Shown piece after piece: positions 1 to 5,903 of a DNA stretch of 6,600 bases; the stretch's first letter is position 1; each line of letters starts with the position of its first letter. Where the stretch lies: positions 1 through 6,600 of the forward strand of contig JARIDM010000264.1 in the NCBI GenBank assembly GCA_029263945.1, read 5' to 3'. A program made the translations under genes and the position numbers. This DNA is from Sporosarcina sp. (GTDB taxonomy: Bacteria > Bacillota > Bacilli > Bacillales_A > Planococcaceae). The notes below the pieces were generated by a model, which did no database searches, had not been told where the DNA came from, and saw only the letters and a list, made by a program, of their open reading frames with translations.

Positions 1-35
1 TTAATTTTTGAGTGTAATGTACTAGGTTGATTACA

Positions 36-151
36 GTGAAAGGCGGCGACTCCTGCGGGAATAGCGTGTCCAGCTGAGACCCCACAGGAGCTTGCGACGA
101 GGAGGCTCACGGACCGCCCGCGGAAAGCGTCCGTCTGTAACGAAAATTAAC
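36..151. repeat. GC-rich structured intergenic repeat
   Basis: A stretch much richer in G+C than its surroundings, with several internal inverted repeats. CTCCTG (50-55) pairs with CAGGAG (85-90), and the stem continues after one mismatch as GGG (57-59) with CCC (81-83). ACGGAC (109-114) pairs with GTCCGT (129-134). GGCGG (42-46) can pair with CCGCC (114-118), and GCGGG (55-59) with CCCGC (117-121), as alternative or closing stems. No frame looks like protein. From memory, its pattern (GAAAGGCG..GACTCCTGCGGGAA at the start, CCCGCGGAAAGCG near the end, then CGAAAAT(T/C)AAC) resembles a dispersed intergenic repeat common in Bacillaceae and Planococcaceae genomes; that is recollection, not a search result. 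Its edges are estimated from where the GC-rich, familiar-looking sequence stops. Only one copy lies in this window, so repetitiveness cannot be shown here. It could be a small non-autonomous mobile element or a structured RNA segment. It interrupts what is normally a compact part of the flagellar operon. Confidence 0.7.
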
Positions 152-174
152 CGTATTAAGAAGAAACTTATATT
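147..174 (+). promoter_or_regulatory. weak candidate sigma-A promoter upstream of swrD
   Basis: TTAACC at 147-152 matches 4 of 6 bases of the -35 consensus TTGACA, and TATATT at 169-174 matches 5 of 6 bases of TATAAT, with a 16-base spacer. The -35 half overlaps the trailing end of the GC-rich repeat. AT-rich DNA often gives matches of this quality by chance, so this is only a candidate. I see no sigma-D type flagellar promoter (TAAA, about 15 bases, GCCGATAT) in this stretch. Confidence 0.2.
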
Positions 175-194
175 CACAAAATAGAACTGAATTC

Positions 195-237
195 AAAGGA
201 GGGTCGGGCCGGCTCTGTGCCCGGCCCCTTACATATG
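195..237 (+). promoter_or_regulatory. swrD ribosome binding site with hairpin before the ATG
   Basis: AAAGGAGG at 195-202 is a strong Shine-Dalgarno sequence, but the conserved ATG of swrD is at 235-237, 32 bases further on. Between them lies an all-GC inverted repeat: GGGCCGG (206-212) and CCGGCCC (221-227) form a 7-bp stem with an 8-base loop (213-220). If the 22-base hairpin folds, the unpaired distance from the Shine-Dalgarno to the ATG falls to about 10 bases, an acceptable spacing. A GTG at 217-219 sits in the loop, in frame, 14 bases after the Shine-Dalgarno. No other ribosome binding site precedes the ATG. No U-tract follows the stem, so it does not look like a terminator. The bridging role is an inference. 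Confidence 0.55.
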
Positions 238-459
238 ATAAAAGTTACGCGGTTAAATGGATCGTCATTCACATTGAATGCACTTTACATAGAAAGAGTA
301 GAATCGTTTCCAGATACGACGATTACACTGACTACGGGTAGTAAATATATCGTTTTGGATTCGGTAGAGGATGTACTTGAACGTATGACAACGTTTTATA
401 AAGGTGTTCACTTGTTGACGAATCCGTATGTAGAGGGGGGAATTGATGATGAAAAATAA
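235..459 (+). CDS. swrD: SwrD/FlbD-family flagellar motor protein
   Basis: A 74-residue cytoplasmic protein of the FlbD family, called SwrD (YlzI) in Bacillus subtilis, where it is needed for swarming and raises the power of the flagellar motors; the mechanism is not settled. The opening MIKVTRLNGSSFTLNALYIE, followed by PDTTITLTTGSKYIV and a SVEDVLERM helix, follows the family pattern of a short beta-rich protein ending in a helix. There is no signal peptide or membrane segment, and the length is close to the roughly 70 residues of B. subtilis SwrD. I chose ATG 235 because the family begins at MIKV or similar. An upstream in-frame GTG (217) would add MPGPLH, encoded by the hairpin, which looks non-native. 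Its 3' end overlaps fliL by 14 bases. Its position just before fliL is conserved in Bacillales. Initiation here is unusual because of the hairpin between ribosome binding site and ATG. Confidence 0.9.
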   Translation: MIKVTRLNGSSFTLNALYIERVESFPDTTITLTTGSKYIVLDSVEDVLERMTTFYKGVHLLTNPYVEGGIDDEK

Positions 460-880
460 ATTATTGACGATTACGTTAATTGTACTCGTAACCATCACTT
501 TAGTTGGTATAATCATACTAGCCGTTGTTTGGCAGTTTAATAAGAACGATGATGCAGGTAATAAAGAACCAACGATTGATGAAATTATTGAAGCATCTGT
601 TGATATACCGGAAATCACGACGAATCTTGAAGGTAGACAGTTTATCCGTATTTCTTTAAAAATTCAAACAGATGGTCCAAAAGCTGCAGAGGAATTAACG
701 AAACGTGAATTCCAAGTGAAGAATATTGTCCTTCAGGAAATGTCAGAAATGACGCGTGAGAATTTCGAAGGAAAAGCTGGTAAACAAGCTTTTGAAGAGT
801 CGATTAAAGTGCTATTAGAACCATTAATGCAAACTGGAGAGATTGAGAAAGTGTATATCACTTCTTACATCATCCAATAA
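446..880 (+). CDS. fliL: flagellar basal body-associated protein FliL
   Basis: FliL is a single-pass membrane protein that surrounds the stator units near the basal body and affects motor torque and swarming. The sequence shows a short basic N-terminus (MMKNK), one hydrophobic helix at about residues 6-28, then an acidic linker (NKNDDAGNKEPTIDEI) and an extracytoplasmic domain. That domain has the FliL pattern: EITTNLEGRQFIRISLKIQTDG, a REFQVKNIVLQEMSEMT segment, and an ending in VYITSYIIQ. The 144 residues are typical for Gram-positive FliL. There are three start candidates in a row: TTG 443, ATG 446 and ATG 449. A GAGG (433-436) within a purine run gives best spacing to 446, while 449 (MKNK..) would look most like known homologues; the difference is one residue. 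The start lies inside the end of swrD (14-base overlap), suggesting translational coupling. A 22-base gap separates it from fliM. Confidence 0.93.
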   Translation: MMKNKLLTITLIVLVTITLVGIIILAVVWQFNKNDDAGNKEPTIDEIIEASVDIPEITTNLEGRQFIRISLKIQTDGPKAAEELTKREFQVKNIVLQEMSEMTRENFEGKAGKQAFEESIKVLLEPLMQTGEIEKVYITSYIIQ

Positions 881-902
881 ACCGCAATAAGGAGGTGGTC
901 CT

Positions 903-1901
903 ATGGCGGGGGACATTTTATCGCAAAATGAGATTGACGCACTTTTGTCTGCATTGTCAACAGGAGAGATGTCAGCAGAAGACATGAAAAAAGAAGATGA
1001 AACCCGGAAGGTCAAGACGTATGATTTTAAACGTGCCCTCCGATTTTCAAAGGATCAGATTCGTAGTTTAACGCGAATTCATGAGAACTTTGCACGTTTG
1101 TTGACCACGTACTTTTCGGCACAACTTCGGACGTATGTTCAAATAGATGTCGCGTCAGCTGACCAAATTCCTTTTGAAGAGTTTATTAGGTCCATCCCAA
1201 ATATGACGCTTATTAATATATTTGAAGTTGCTCCCCTGGAAGGCAACATTTTGATGGAAGTGAATCCAAACATTGCGTATACCATGTTGGATCGTCTCAT
1301 GGGTGGAGTTGGAGAAAGTCCGAATAAGGTAAATGAATTAACGGAAATTGAAACAAAAATATTGATGAGTTTATTTGAACGATCCTTTGATAATTTAAGA
1401 GAAGCTTGGTCGGGACTTGTAGATATCGATCCTTATTTAGCAGAGATGGAAGTGAATCCACAGTTTCTACAAATGATTTCACCTAATGAAACAGTTGTTG
1501 TTATTTCTTTTAATATTATTATTGGTGAATCTAGCGGAATGATTAATATTTGTATTCCACATATCGTGTTAGAGCCTGTTGTGCCGAACTTATCGGTTCA
1601 ATATTGGATGCAAACAGATAAGAAAGAACCAACGCCTGAGCAAAGTCGCGTACTTCAAAAGCGAATCAGAAAAGCGGAGTTACCAATTATCGCTGAACTT
1701 GGACAAGGTAAGATGACGATTGAGGAATTGCTCTATTTAGAAGTCGGTGATGTCATTTCACTAGACCGAAAGATCGATGATCCACTCGTTGTAAAAGTTG
1801 GTGACCTACCGAAATTTACTGCACAACCAGGTCATTTGAAGAGCTGGATGGCAGTGCAAATTATAGATAAGTTGACTGGAGGCGATGACGATGATGAGTG
1901 A
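903..1901 (+). CDS. fliM: flagellar motor switch protein FliM
   Basis: FliM is the central C-ring protein that binds CheY-P and passes the signal to FliG, changing rotation. It is 332 residues, the usual length. The N-terminal CheY-binding peptide LSQNEIDALLSAL is at residues 6-18. An acidic and charged linker leads to the middle CheC-like domain at about 40-235 (from FKRALRFSKDQIRSLTRIHENFARLL), including the GGVG loop at 134-137 that contacts FliG. The C-terminal SpoA/FliN-like domain (about 250-320) contains LPIIAELGQGKMTIEELLYLEVGDVISLD. The middle domain lacks the phosphatase E..N motifs found in FliY, as expected for FliM. The start is well supported: AAGGAGGTGG at 889-898 lies just upstream of ATG 903. 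The protein ends in an acidic tail, GGDDDDE, and the same bases carry the cluster of possible fliY start codons, so the two genes overlap. Confidence 0.97.
   Translation: MAGDILSQNEIDALLSALSTGEMSAEDMKKEDETRKVKTYDFKRALRFSKDQIRSLTRIHENFARLLTTYFSAQLRTYVQIDVASADQIPFEEFIRSIPNMTLINIFEVAPLEGNILMEVNPNIAYTMLDRLMGGVGESPNKVNELTEIETKILMSLFERSFDNLREAWSGLVDIDPYLAEMEVNPQFLQMISPNETVVVISFNIIIGESSGMINICIPHIVLEPVVPNLSVQYWMQTDKKEPTPEQSRVLQKRIRKAELPIIAELGQGKMTIEELLYLEVGDVISLDRKIDDPLVVKVGDLPKFTAQPGHLKSWMAVQIIDKLTGGDDDDE
1878..1882 (+). promoter_or_regulatory. fliY ribosome binding site inside fliM
   Basis: GGAGG at 1878-1882 lies within the last codons of fliM. It is followed by three in-frame ATG codons for fliY at 1885, 1891 and 1894, with spacings of 2, 8 and 11 bases. 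The 8-base spacing favours ATG 1891. Confidence 0.75.
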
Positions 1902-3069
1902 TGAGACATTATCGCAAGAAGAAATTGAAGCGTTATTAAGCGGAGCGAATCTTGATGAGCTGACGTCAGATGCTGAAGAAGAACATGTAAATGAAGAATA
2001 TATGAGCGAATTAGAATTAGATACAATCGGAGAAGTTGCGAATATTTCATTCGGAAGTTCTGCAACTGCGCTGTCTGCACTTCTTGGACAAAAAGTAGAA
2101 ATTACGACACCGCGTATTAGAGTTGTCGATCAAACTGAATTTGAAGAAGAGTTCGCACTACCTTATGTAGCGGTTAAAGTAGAATACACGCAAGGGCTTA
2201 AAGGAATGAACTTATTCGTCATTAAACAAACGGACGCTGCGATTATCGCGGACCTCATGTTAGGCGGAGATGGTACATCACCGAATGAAGAGATGAGTGA
2301 GATTCATTTAAGTGCTGTACAAGAAGCAATGAACCAAATGATGGGCTCTGCTGCAACGTCAATGTCGACGGTCTTTAATATGAAAGTAGACATTTCGCCA
2401 CCATCCATTGACTTAATGAATATCCCAGAAGATAAGGGTGTAGACAATATTCCTGAATCTGAGTTAATCATTAAAGTAGCCTTTACATTAAAGGTAGGCG
2501 ATTTAATTGATTCGGAAATTATGCAAATCTTGCCGTTTGAATTCGGGAAGAAAATCGTCGGCAAACTATTAAATGGAGAAAGTCATGAAGAAACAGCAGC
2601 AACTGCAGTGGAAGAACCACCTGTGCCTGCAGCACCACAGCAACAAGCACCACCTGTTATGCCGACAACCCAGCCGTCATACGCTGAAGAAGTTGTTCAA
2701 CAACCACAGATGACGCAGAGGCAAGCGCCTATGAAACAAAAACCACAAGTTCCTGTCCAACAGGCACAGTTTGCTAGTTTTGACGCACCTCAACTCAATA
2801 GTTCGGAAGCGCAAAACTTAGATTTACTGTTAGATATTCCGTTAAATGTGACGGTTGAGCTTGGAAGAACAAAACGCTCTGTTCAAGAAATTATTGAAAT
2901 GTCGAGTGGTTCGATTATCGAACTTGATAAACTTGCAGGTGAACCTGTTGACATACTTGTCAATCACCGTTTAATAGCAAATGGAGAAGTTGTCGTCATC
3001 GATGAAAATTTTGGTGTGCGCATTACTGATATACTCAGCCCTGCTGAGCGCATTAATAACTTAAGATAA
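1891..3069 (+). CDS. fliY: flagellar motor switch phosphatase FliY
   Basis: FliY is the Gram-positive switch protein that takes the place of FliN in the C-ring and dephosphorylates CheY-P. It has 392 residues with this start. Domain order: an N-terminal CheY-P binding peptide LSQEEIEALLSG (7-18); a CheC-like phosphatase region (about 38-228) with two intact E-x2-N active sites, E48/N51 (in DTIGEVANISFGSSATALS) and E145/N148 (in SAVQEAMNQMMGSAATSMS); a Pro/Gln-rich linker (about 229-308); and a C-terminal FliN/SpoA domain (309-392, from NLDLLLDIPLNVTVELGRTKRS to DILSPAERINNLR). The conserved parts are nearly identical to B. subtilis FliY as I recall it. ATG 1891 is chosen on spacing from GGAGG 1878-1882; ATG 1885 would add two residues. 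The start overlaps the end of fliM by 11 bases, so translational coupling is likely. The linker is the most variable part and probably only tethers the domains. Confidence 0.97.
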   Translation: MMSDETLSQEEIEALLSGANLDELTSDAEEEHVNEEYMSELELDTIGEVANISFGSSATALSALLGQKVEITTPRIRVVDQTEFEEEFALPYVAVKVEYTQGLKGMNLFVIKQTDAAIIADLMLGGDGTSPNEEMSEIHLSAVQEAMNQMMGSAATSMSTVFNMKVDISPPSIDLMNIPEDKGVDNIPESELIIKVAFTLKVGDLIDSEIMQILPFEFGKKIVGKLLNGESHEETAATAVEEPPVPAAPQQQAPPVMPTTQPSYAEEVVQQPQMTQRQAPMKQKPQVPVQQAQFASFDAPQLNSSEAQNLDLLLDIPLNVTVELGRTKRSVQEIIEMSSGSIIELDKLAGEPVDILVNHRLIANGEVVVIDENFGVRITDILSPAERINNLR

Positions 3070-3075
3070 ATTACT

Positions 3076-3081
3076 GGGAGG
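3076..3081 (+). promoter_or_regulatory. cheY ribosome binding site
   Basis: GGGAGG at 3076-3081 precedes two in-frame ATG codons, at 3084 (spacing 2, too close) and 3093 (spacing 11). Together with protein length, this favours ATG 3093 for cheY. Confidence 0.6.
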
Positions 3082-3092
3082 TAATGGGGAAC

Positions 3093-3455
3093 ATGGGTAA
3101 GAAAATTTTAATTGTAGACGATGCAGCATTTATGAGAATGATGGTAAAAGATATTTTAGTGAAAAATGGTTTTGAAGTTGTAGGAGAAGCAGAAAACGGT
3201 GTACAAGCAATTGAAAAGTATTTTGAGTTAAAGCCTGATTTAGTCACAATGGACATTACGATGCCAGAGATGGATGGCATTCAAGCGCTTAAGGAAATCA
3301 AACAAAAAGATCCTTCAGCGATGATCATCATGTGTTCAGCAATGGGGCAACAAGCGATGGTAATCGATGCGATTTCTGCTGGAGCAAAAGACTTCATCGT
3401 TAAACCATTCCAAGCTGACCGTGTTGTAGAAGCCATTGAAAAAGCATTAAGTTAA
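3093..3455 (+). CDS. cheY: chemotaxis response regulator CheY
   Basis: CheY is a single-domain receiver protein. Phosphorylated by CheA, it binds FliM and FliY at the switch and alters flagellar rotation (in B. subtilis CheY-P promotes counter-clockwise rotation and smooth runs). All receiver residues are present: the acidic pair D9/D10 in ILIVDDAAFMRMM, the phosphorylation site D54 in LVTMDITMPEMDG, S82 in the IIMCSAMGQQ strand and loop, F101 in the aromatic switch position, and K104 in FIVKPF. There is no output domain, and 120 residues is the standard length. I use ATG 3093 rather than ATG 3084, because GGGAGG is only 2 bases from the upstream ATG and homologues start directly before the KILIVDD strand. 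It lies between fliY and fliO, the usual Bacillales arrangement, 23 bases after fliY and with one base between its stop codon and the fliO start. Confidence 0.98.
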   Translation: MGKKILIVDDAAFMRMMVKDILVKNGFEVVGEAENGVQAIEKYFELKPDLVTMDITMPEMDGIQALKEIKQKDPSAMIIMCSAMGQQAMVIDAISAGAKDFIVKPFQADRVVEAIEKALS

Positions 3456-3456
3456 T

Positions 3457-4179
3457 ATGGCTATGAAGCATTTAAGTATTGGGAAAGCGAGTTTGGTTTT
3501 GAGCGTACTTGCTATTTTAATAATGGCCACTTCGTCTTCTGTTGTTTATGCAGAAGACAATGTTCTTTTTTGTATGGAAAATAAGGACAAATGTACGGAA
3601 GATGGCCAAATCATTACCGATGAAAAAGAACCTTTTGAAGAACAAGAACCTGCTGATAAAGAACCAGCCCCACAGCCTTCTACAGTTGGGTTAAGTGGAT
3701 GGGATTATATTAAAACAGGTTTAGCATTGGTTTTTGTTGTCGGTCTTTTGTTCGCTTTGCTGAAGTTTGTAAACCGTAAAAATCGTATCTATGATAAAAC
3801 GCGCTTCATGAAAAACATCGGTGGGATTTCACTCGGTCAAAACAAATCAGTTCAACTCGTTGTTGTTGGAGAAACGTACTATTTAATCGGTGTTGGCGAT
3901 GATGTTCGTCTCTTGAAAGAAATTAAAGATGACGATGAAATTGCTGCGTTACTTGAATTTTATGATCAGCCAGACCAAGGTTCTCCGTCAGGGATGCTGG
4001 CACAAGCGCTAGGAAAAATCCCAAAGCTGAATCCGAAAAAAATGCAAAGTAATCAAGAATCAACAGAGAAATCTACAGATTTCAGCAAAGTATTTAACAG
4101 TCGTCTGGATGAAATTAAAAAGGAGAGAAAGCGGCATATTAGCCAATTGACAGAAAAGGAGCGCAAGCACGATGAATGA
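3457..4179 (+). CDS. fliO: flagellar biosynthesis protein FliO (FliZ in Bacillus)
   Basis: FliO helps FliP oligomerise when the flagellar export gate is built. The 240-residue protein has an N-terminal signal peptide (hydrophobic core about 11-28, likely cleavage after the VYA motif at 30-32). An acidic, Pro-rich extracytoplasmic segment (33-80) follows, with two cysteines, C39 and C46. One membrane helix is at about 86-106 (TGLALVFVVGLLFALLKFV). The cytoplasmic part begins with the FliO domain signature IGGISLGQNKSVQLVVVGETYYLIGVGDDVRLLKEI and ends in a charged, probably helical tail with several KK/KER clusters. Start choice: ATG 3457 follows the cheY stop codon after one base and no good ribosome binding site is visible, so it probably depends on coupling to cheY. 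ATG 3463 (MKHLS..) is an equally plausible start two codons later. The last 8 bases overlap fliP. FliO is the least conserved export-gate protein, and the assignment rests on the domain pattern plus position. Confidence 0.92.
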   Translation: MAMKHLSIGKASLVLSVLAILIMATSSSVVYAEDNVLFCMENKDKCTEDGQIITDEKEPFEEQEPADKEPAPQPSTVGLSGWDYIKTGLALVFVVGLLFALLKFVNRKNRIYDKTRFMKNIGGISLGQNKSVQLVVVGETYYLIGVGDDVRLLKEIKDDDEIAALLEFYDQPDQGSPSGMLAQALGKIPKLNPKKMQSNQESTEKSTDFSKVFNSRLDEIKKERKRHISQLTEKERKHDE

Positions 4180-4837
4180 TTTCGTCCAATTTTTTGCGGA
4201 CAGTGATGCCACTAACGTATCGACTTCTATCAAAATGATGCTCCTTTTGACTGTTCTGTCGCTCGCGCCAGCGATTCTGATTTTAATGACTTCGTTCGCA
4301 CGGATTATGATTGTGCTGTCCTTTACACGAACAGCACTTGCGACGCAACAGATGCCGCCAAACCAAGTACTTGTAGGACTCGCACTGTTTCTAACGTTTT
4401 TTATTATGGCACCCACTTTTAATGAAATTAACGATTCAGCACTTAAACCATTATTTGCTGAAGAAATTTCATTAGAGGAAGCGTATGAAGAAGCAAGTAA
4501 ACCGCTTAAGACATTTATGAGTAAGCATACACGGCAAAAGGATTTAGAGTTATTTATTAAGTACAATCAAGCCGAGCGACCAGAATCAGTTGAAGAGATT
4601 CCACTTACGATGATCGTGCCAGCATTTGCACTTAGTGAAATTAAAACAGCCTTTCAAATGGGCTTTATGATTTTTATTCCGTTTCTTGTGATCGATATGA
4701 TCGTTGCGAGTGTACTCATGTCAATGGGAATGATGATGTTGCCACCAGTTATGATTTCACTGCCTTTTAAAGTGCTGTTGTTTGTATTGGTAGACGGCTG
4801 GTATCTCATTATTAAATCGCTGTTACAAAGTTTCTAG
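4172..4837 (+). CDS. fliP: flagellar type III export gate protein FliP
   Basis: FliP is the main pore subunit of the flagellar type III export gate (five copies with FliQ and FliR). The 221-residue length is that of Bacillus FliP, shorter at the N-terminus than enterobacterial FliP because there is no obvious cleavable signal peptide. Seen in the sequence: a first hydrophobic helix at about 20-42; the family signature at 42-75, FARIMIVLSFTRTALATQQ then PPNQVLVGLALFLTFF; a hydrophilic middle region (about 85-145) containing MSKHTRQKDLELF; and a C-terminal helical hairpin with IPLTMIVPAFALSEIKTAF, FMIFIPFLVIDMIVASVLMSMGMMMLPP and the ending LPFKVLLFVLVDGWYLI. The Met-rich stretch MSMGMMMLPPVM is characteristic of the family. 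AAGGAG (4156-4161), 10 bases before ATG 4172, supports the start. The gene overlaps fliO by 8 bases. Confidence 0.98.
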   Translation: MNDFVQFFADSDATNVSTSIKMMLLLTVLSLAPAILILMTSFARIMIVLSFTRTALATQQMPPNQVLVGLALFLTFFIMAPTFNEINDSALKPLFAEEISLEEAYEEASKPLKTFMSKHTRQKDLELFIKYNQAERPESVEEIPLTMIVPAFALSEIKTAFQMGFMIFIPFLVIDMIVASVLMSMGMMMLPPVMISLPFKVLLFVLVDGWYLIIKSLLQSF

Positions 4838-4848
4838 GAGGGGTATTC

Positions 4849-5121
4849 ATGATGACGACCGAAATGCTTATTGCATTGGCAGAACGTTCAATAACCGTTA
4901 TATTACTGACATCTGGGCCTCTCCTAATTGTTGCACTTGCAACGGGCTTGTCCGTTAGTATTTTCCAAGCAACGACACAAATTCAAGAACAAACGCTAGC
5001 ATTTGTTCCGAAGATTGTGGCAGTGCTTGTAGGGATTGTTATTTTTGGCCCTTGGATGATTGGAACCGTTATGACATTTGCAGAAGATATATTTGAAAAT
5101 TTAGCACGGTATATCGGGTGA
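4849..5121 (+). CDS. fliQ: flagellar type III export gate protein FliQ
   Basis: FliQ is a small two-helix membrane protein that packs around the FliP/FliR core of the export gate. The 90 residues match the family length. Two hydrophobic segments are visible, about 15-38 (ITVILLTSGPLLIVALATGLSVSI) and 55-77 (KIVAVLVGIVIFGPWMIGTVM). Between them is the invariant-looking loop FQATTQIQEQTLAFVPK (39-55). The ribosome binding site TAGGAGGGG (4835-4843) begins with the stop codon of fliP and lies at good spacing from ATG 4849; the following ATG at 4852 is possible but further away. The gap to fliP is 11 bases and to fliR 4 bases. Confidence 0.97.
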   Translation: MMTTEMLIALAERSITVILLTSGPLLIVALATGLSVSIFQATTQIQEQTLAFVPKIVAVLVGIVIFGPWMIGTVMTFAEDIFENLARYIG

Positions 5122-5125
5122 TACT

Positions 5126-5902
5126 ATGGAAGCGCTAGTTCCAGTACTACCAGCTTATTTATTGTTGTTAACACGTATTACGGCTTTTTTCGTTACATTA
5201 CCGCTTTTTTCGTATAAATCGATTCCCGCTACCCAACGTGTTATTTTAGGGGCGATATTGGCTTGGATGATGGTCTATACGATTGAGATGCCAACGTTAG
5301 CAATCGACGGTACTTTTATTATGCTTGTGATAAAAGAAGCTGTCATTGGCTTATTTATAGGCATCATTGCTTTTATTGTAATGTCTGCGATTCAAATTGC
5401 AGGAGGGTTTATAGACTTTCAGATGGGGTTTGCGATGGCCAACATCATTGACCCGCAAACTGGCGCACAGTCGCCTATATTTGGTCAGTTTTTAAACTCA
5501 TTTGCGATTTTGTTATTGCTCATCTTAAATGGGCACCATATGTTGTTAGATGGCATCTATTACAGTTATCAATTTTTACCTGTAGATGGTGCTTGGCCCG
5601 CATTCGGTTCACCGAACGTCATTAAATTTGTTGTTGTCACTTTCGCACAAGTATTTATGATTGCATTTCAGATGTCCATTCCTATTGTCGCAACGCTATT
5701 TCTTGTTGACTTAGCACTTGGGATTACCGCAAGAACTGTCCCACAGCTGAATATATTTGTTGTCGGTTTTCCGATAAAAATAGGCGTGAGTTTTCTTGTA
5801 TTATCTATCATGATGGCCGTATTTGTTGCGCTTATGCAAAAAATAATAGAGTTCATGATTATTAGTATGCGAGATCTAATGGTTCTTCTAGGAGGCGGTT
5901 AG
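5126..5902 (+). CDS. fliR: flagellar type III export gate protein FliR
   Basis: FliR completes the FliP5-Q4-R1 export gate core in the membrane. It is 258 residues and mostly hydrophobic, with about six predicted membrane helices. Family landmarks, in order: the start PAYLLLLTRITAFFVTLPLFSYKSIP; KEAVIGLFIGIIAF; the conserved loop GGFIDFQMGFAMANIIDPQTG; and near the end DLALGITARTVPQLNIFVVGFPIKI. The C-terminal half has the FliQ-like helical hairpin seen in known FliR structures (family knowledge). Start: ATG 5126 lies 4 bases after the fliQ stop. The only ribosome binding site is GGTGAT (5117-5122), matching the downstream half of the anti-Shine-Dalgarno complement and overlapping the fliQ stop codon, so translation probably follows that of fliQ. 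There is one base between its stop and the flhB start. I see no sign of a fused fliR-flhB as occurs in some clostridia. Confidence 0.97.
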   Translation: MEALVPVLPAYLLLLTRITAFFVTLPLFSYKSIPATQRVILGAILAWMMVYTIEMPTLAIDGTFIMLVIKEAVIGLFIGIIAFIVMSAIQIAGGFIDFQMGFAMANIIDPQTGAQSPIFGQFLNSFAILLLLILNGHHMLLDGIYYSYQFLPVDGAWPAFGSPNVIKFVVVTFAQVFMIAFQMSIPIVATLFLVDLALGITARTVPQLNIFVVGFPIKIGVSFLVLSIMMAVFVALMQKIIEFMIISMRDLMVLLGGG

Positions 5903-5903
5903 C

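Noticed and set aside
1..35. Possible 3' end of a preceding flagellar gene such as the hook/rod gene flgG.
   Set aside because: All three + frames hit a stop within the first 30 bases, and none of the few readable residues is recognisable as the end of that protein, so no partial gene can be supported.
206..227. Rho-independent terminator.
   Set aside because: The stem is strong but is followed by CTTACATATG rather than a U-tract, and it lies between a ribosome binding site and a start codon.
217..459. Longer swrD starting at GTG 217.
   Set aside because: It would add MPGPLH encoded by the GC hairpin, the family starts at MIKV-like sequence, and GTG lies within the hairpin loop. It is kept only as the alternative.
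265..618. 117-residue open frame on the minus strand.
   Set aside because: It is antisense to swrD and fliL, which match known families; the low-complexity Ser/Ile-rich translation is typical of a shadow frame.
2577..2814. Pro/Gln-rich codon repeats in fliY as a possible insertion or tandem repeat.
   Set aside because: No exact tandem unit is present, the frame is intact, and variable linkers at this position are normal in FliY.
4060..4566. 168-residue open frame on the minus strand.
   Set aside because: It lies opposite the end of fliO and the first half of fliP, both clearly coding, and its sequence has no recognisable domain; it is a shadow frame.
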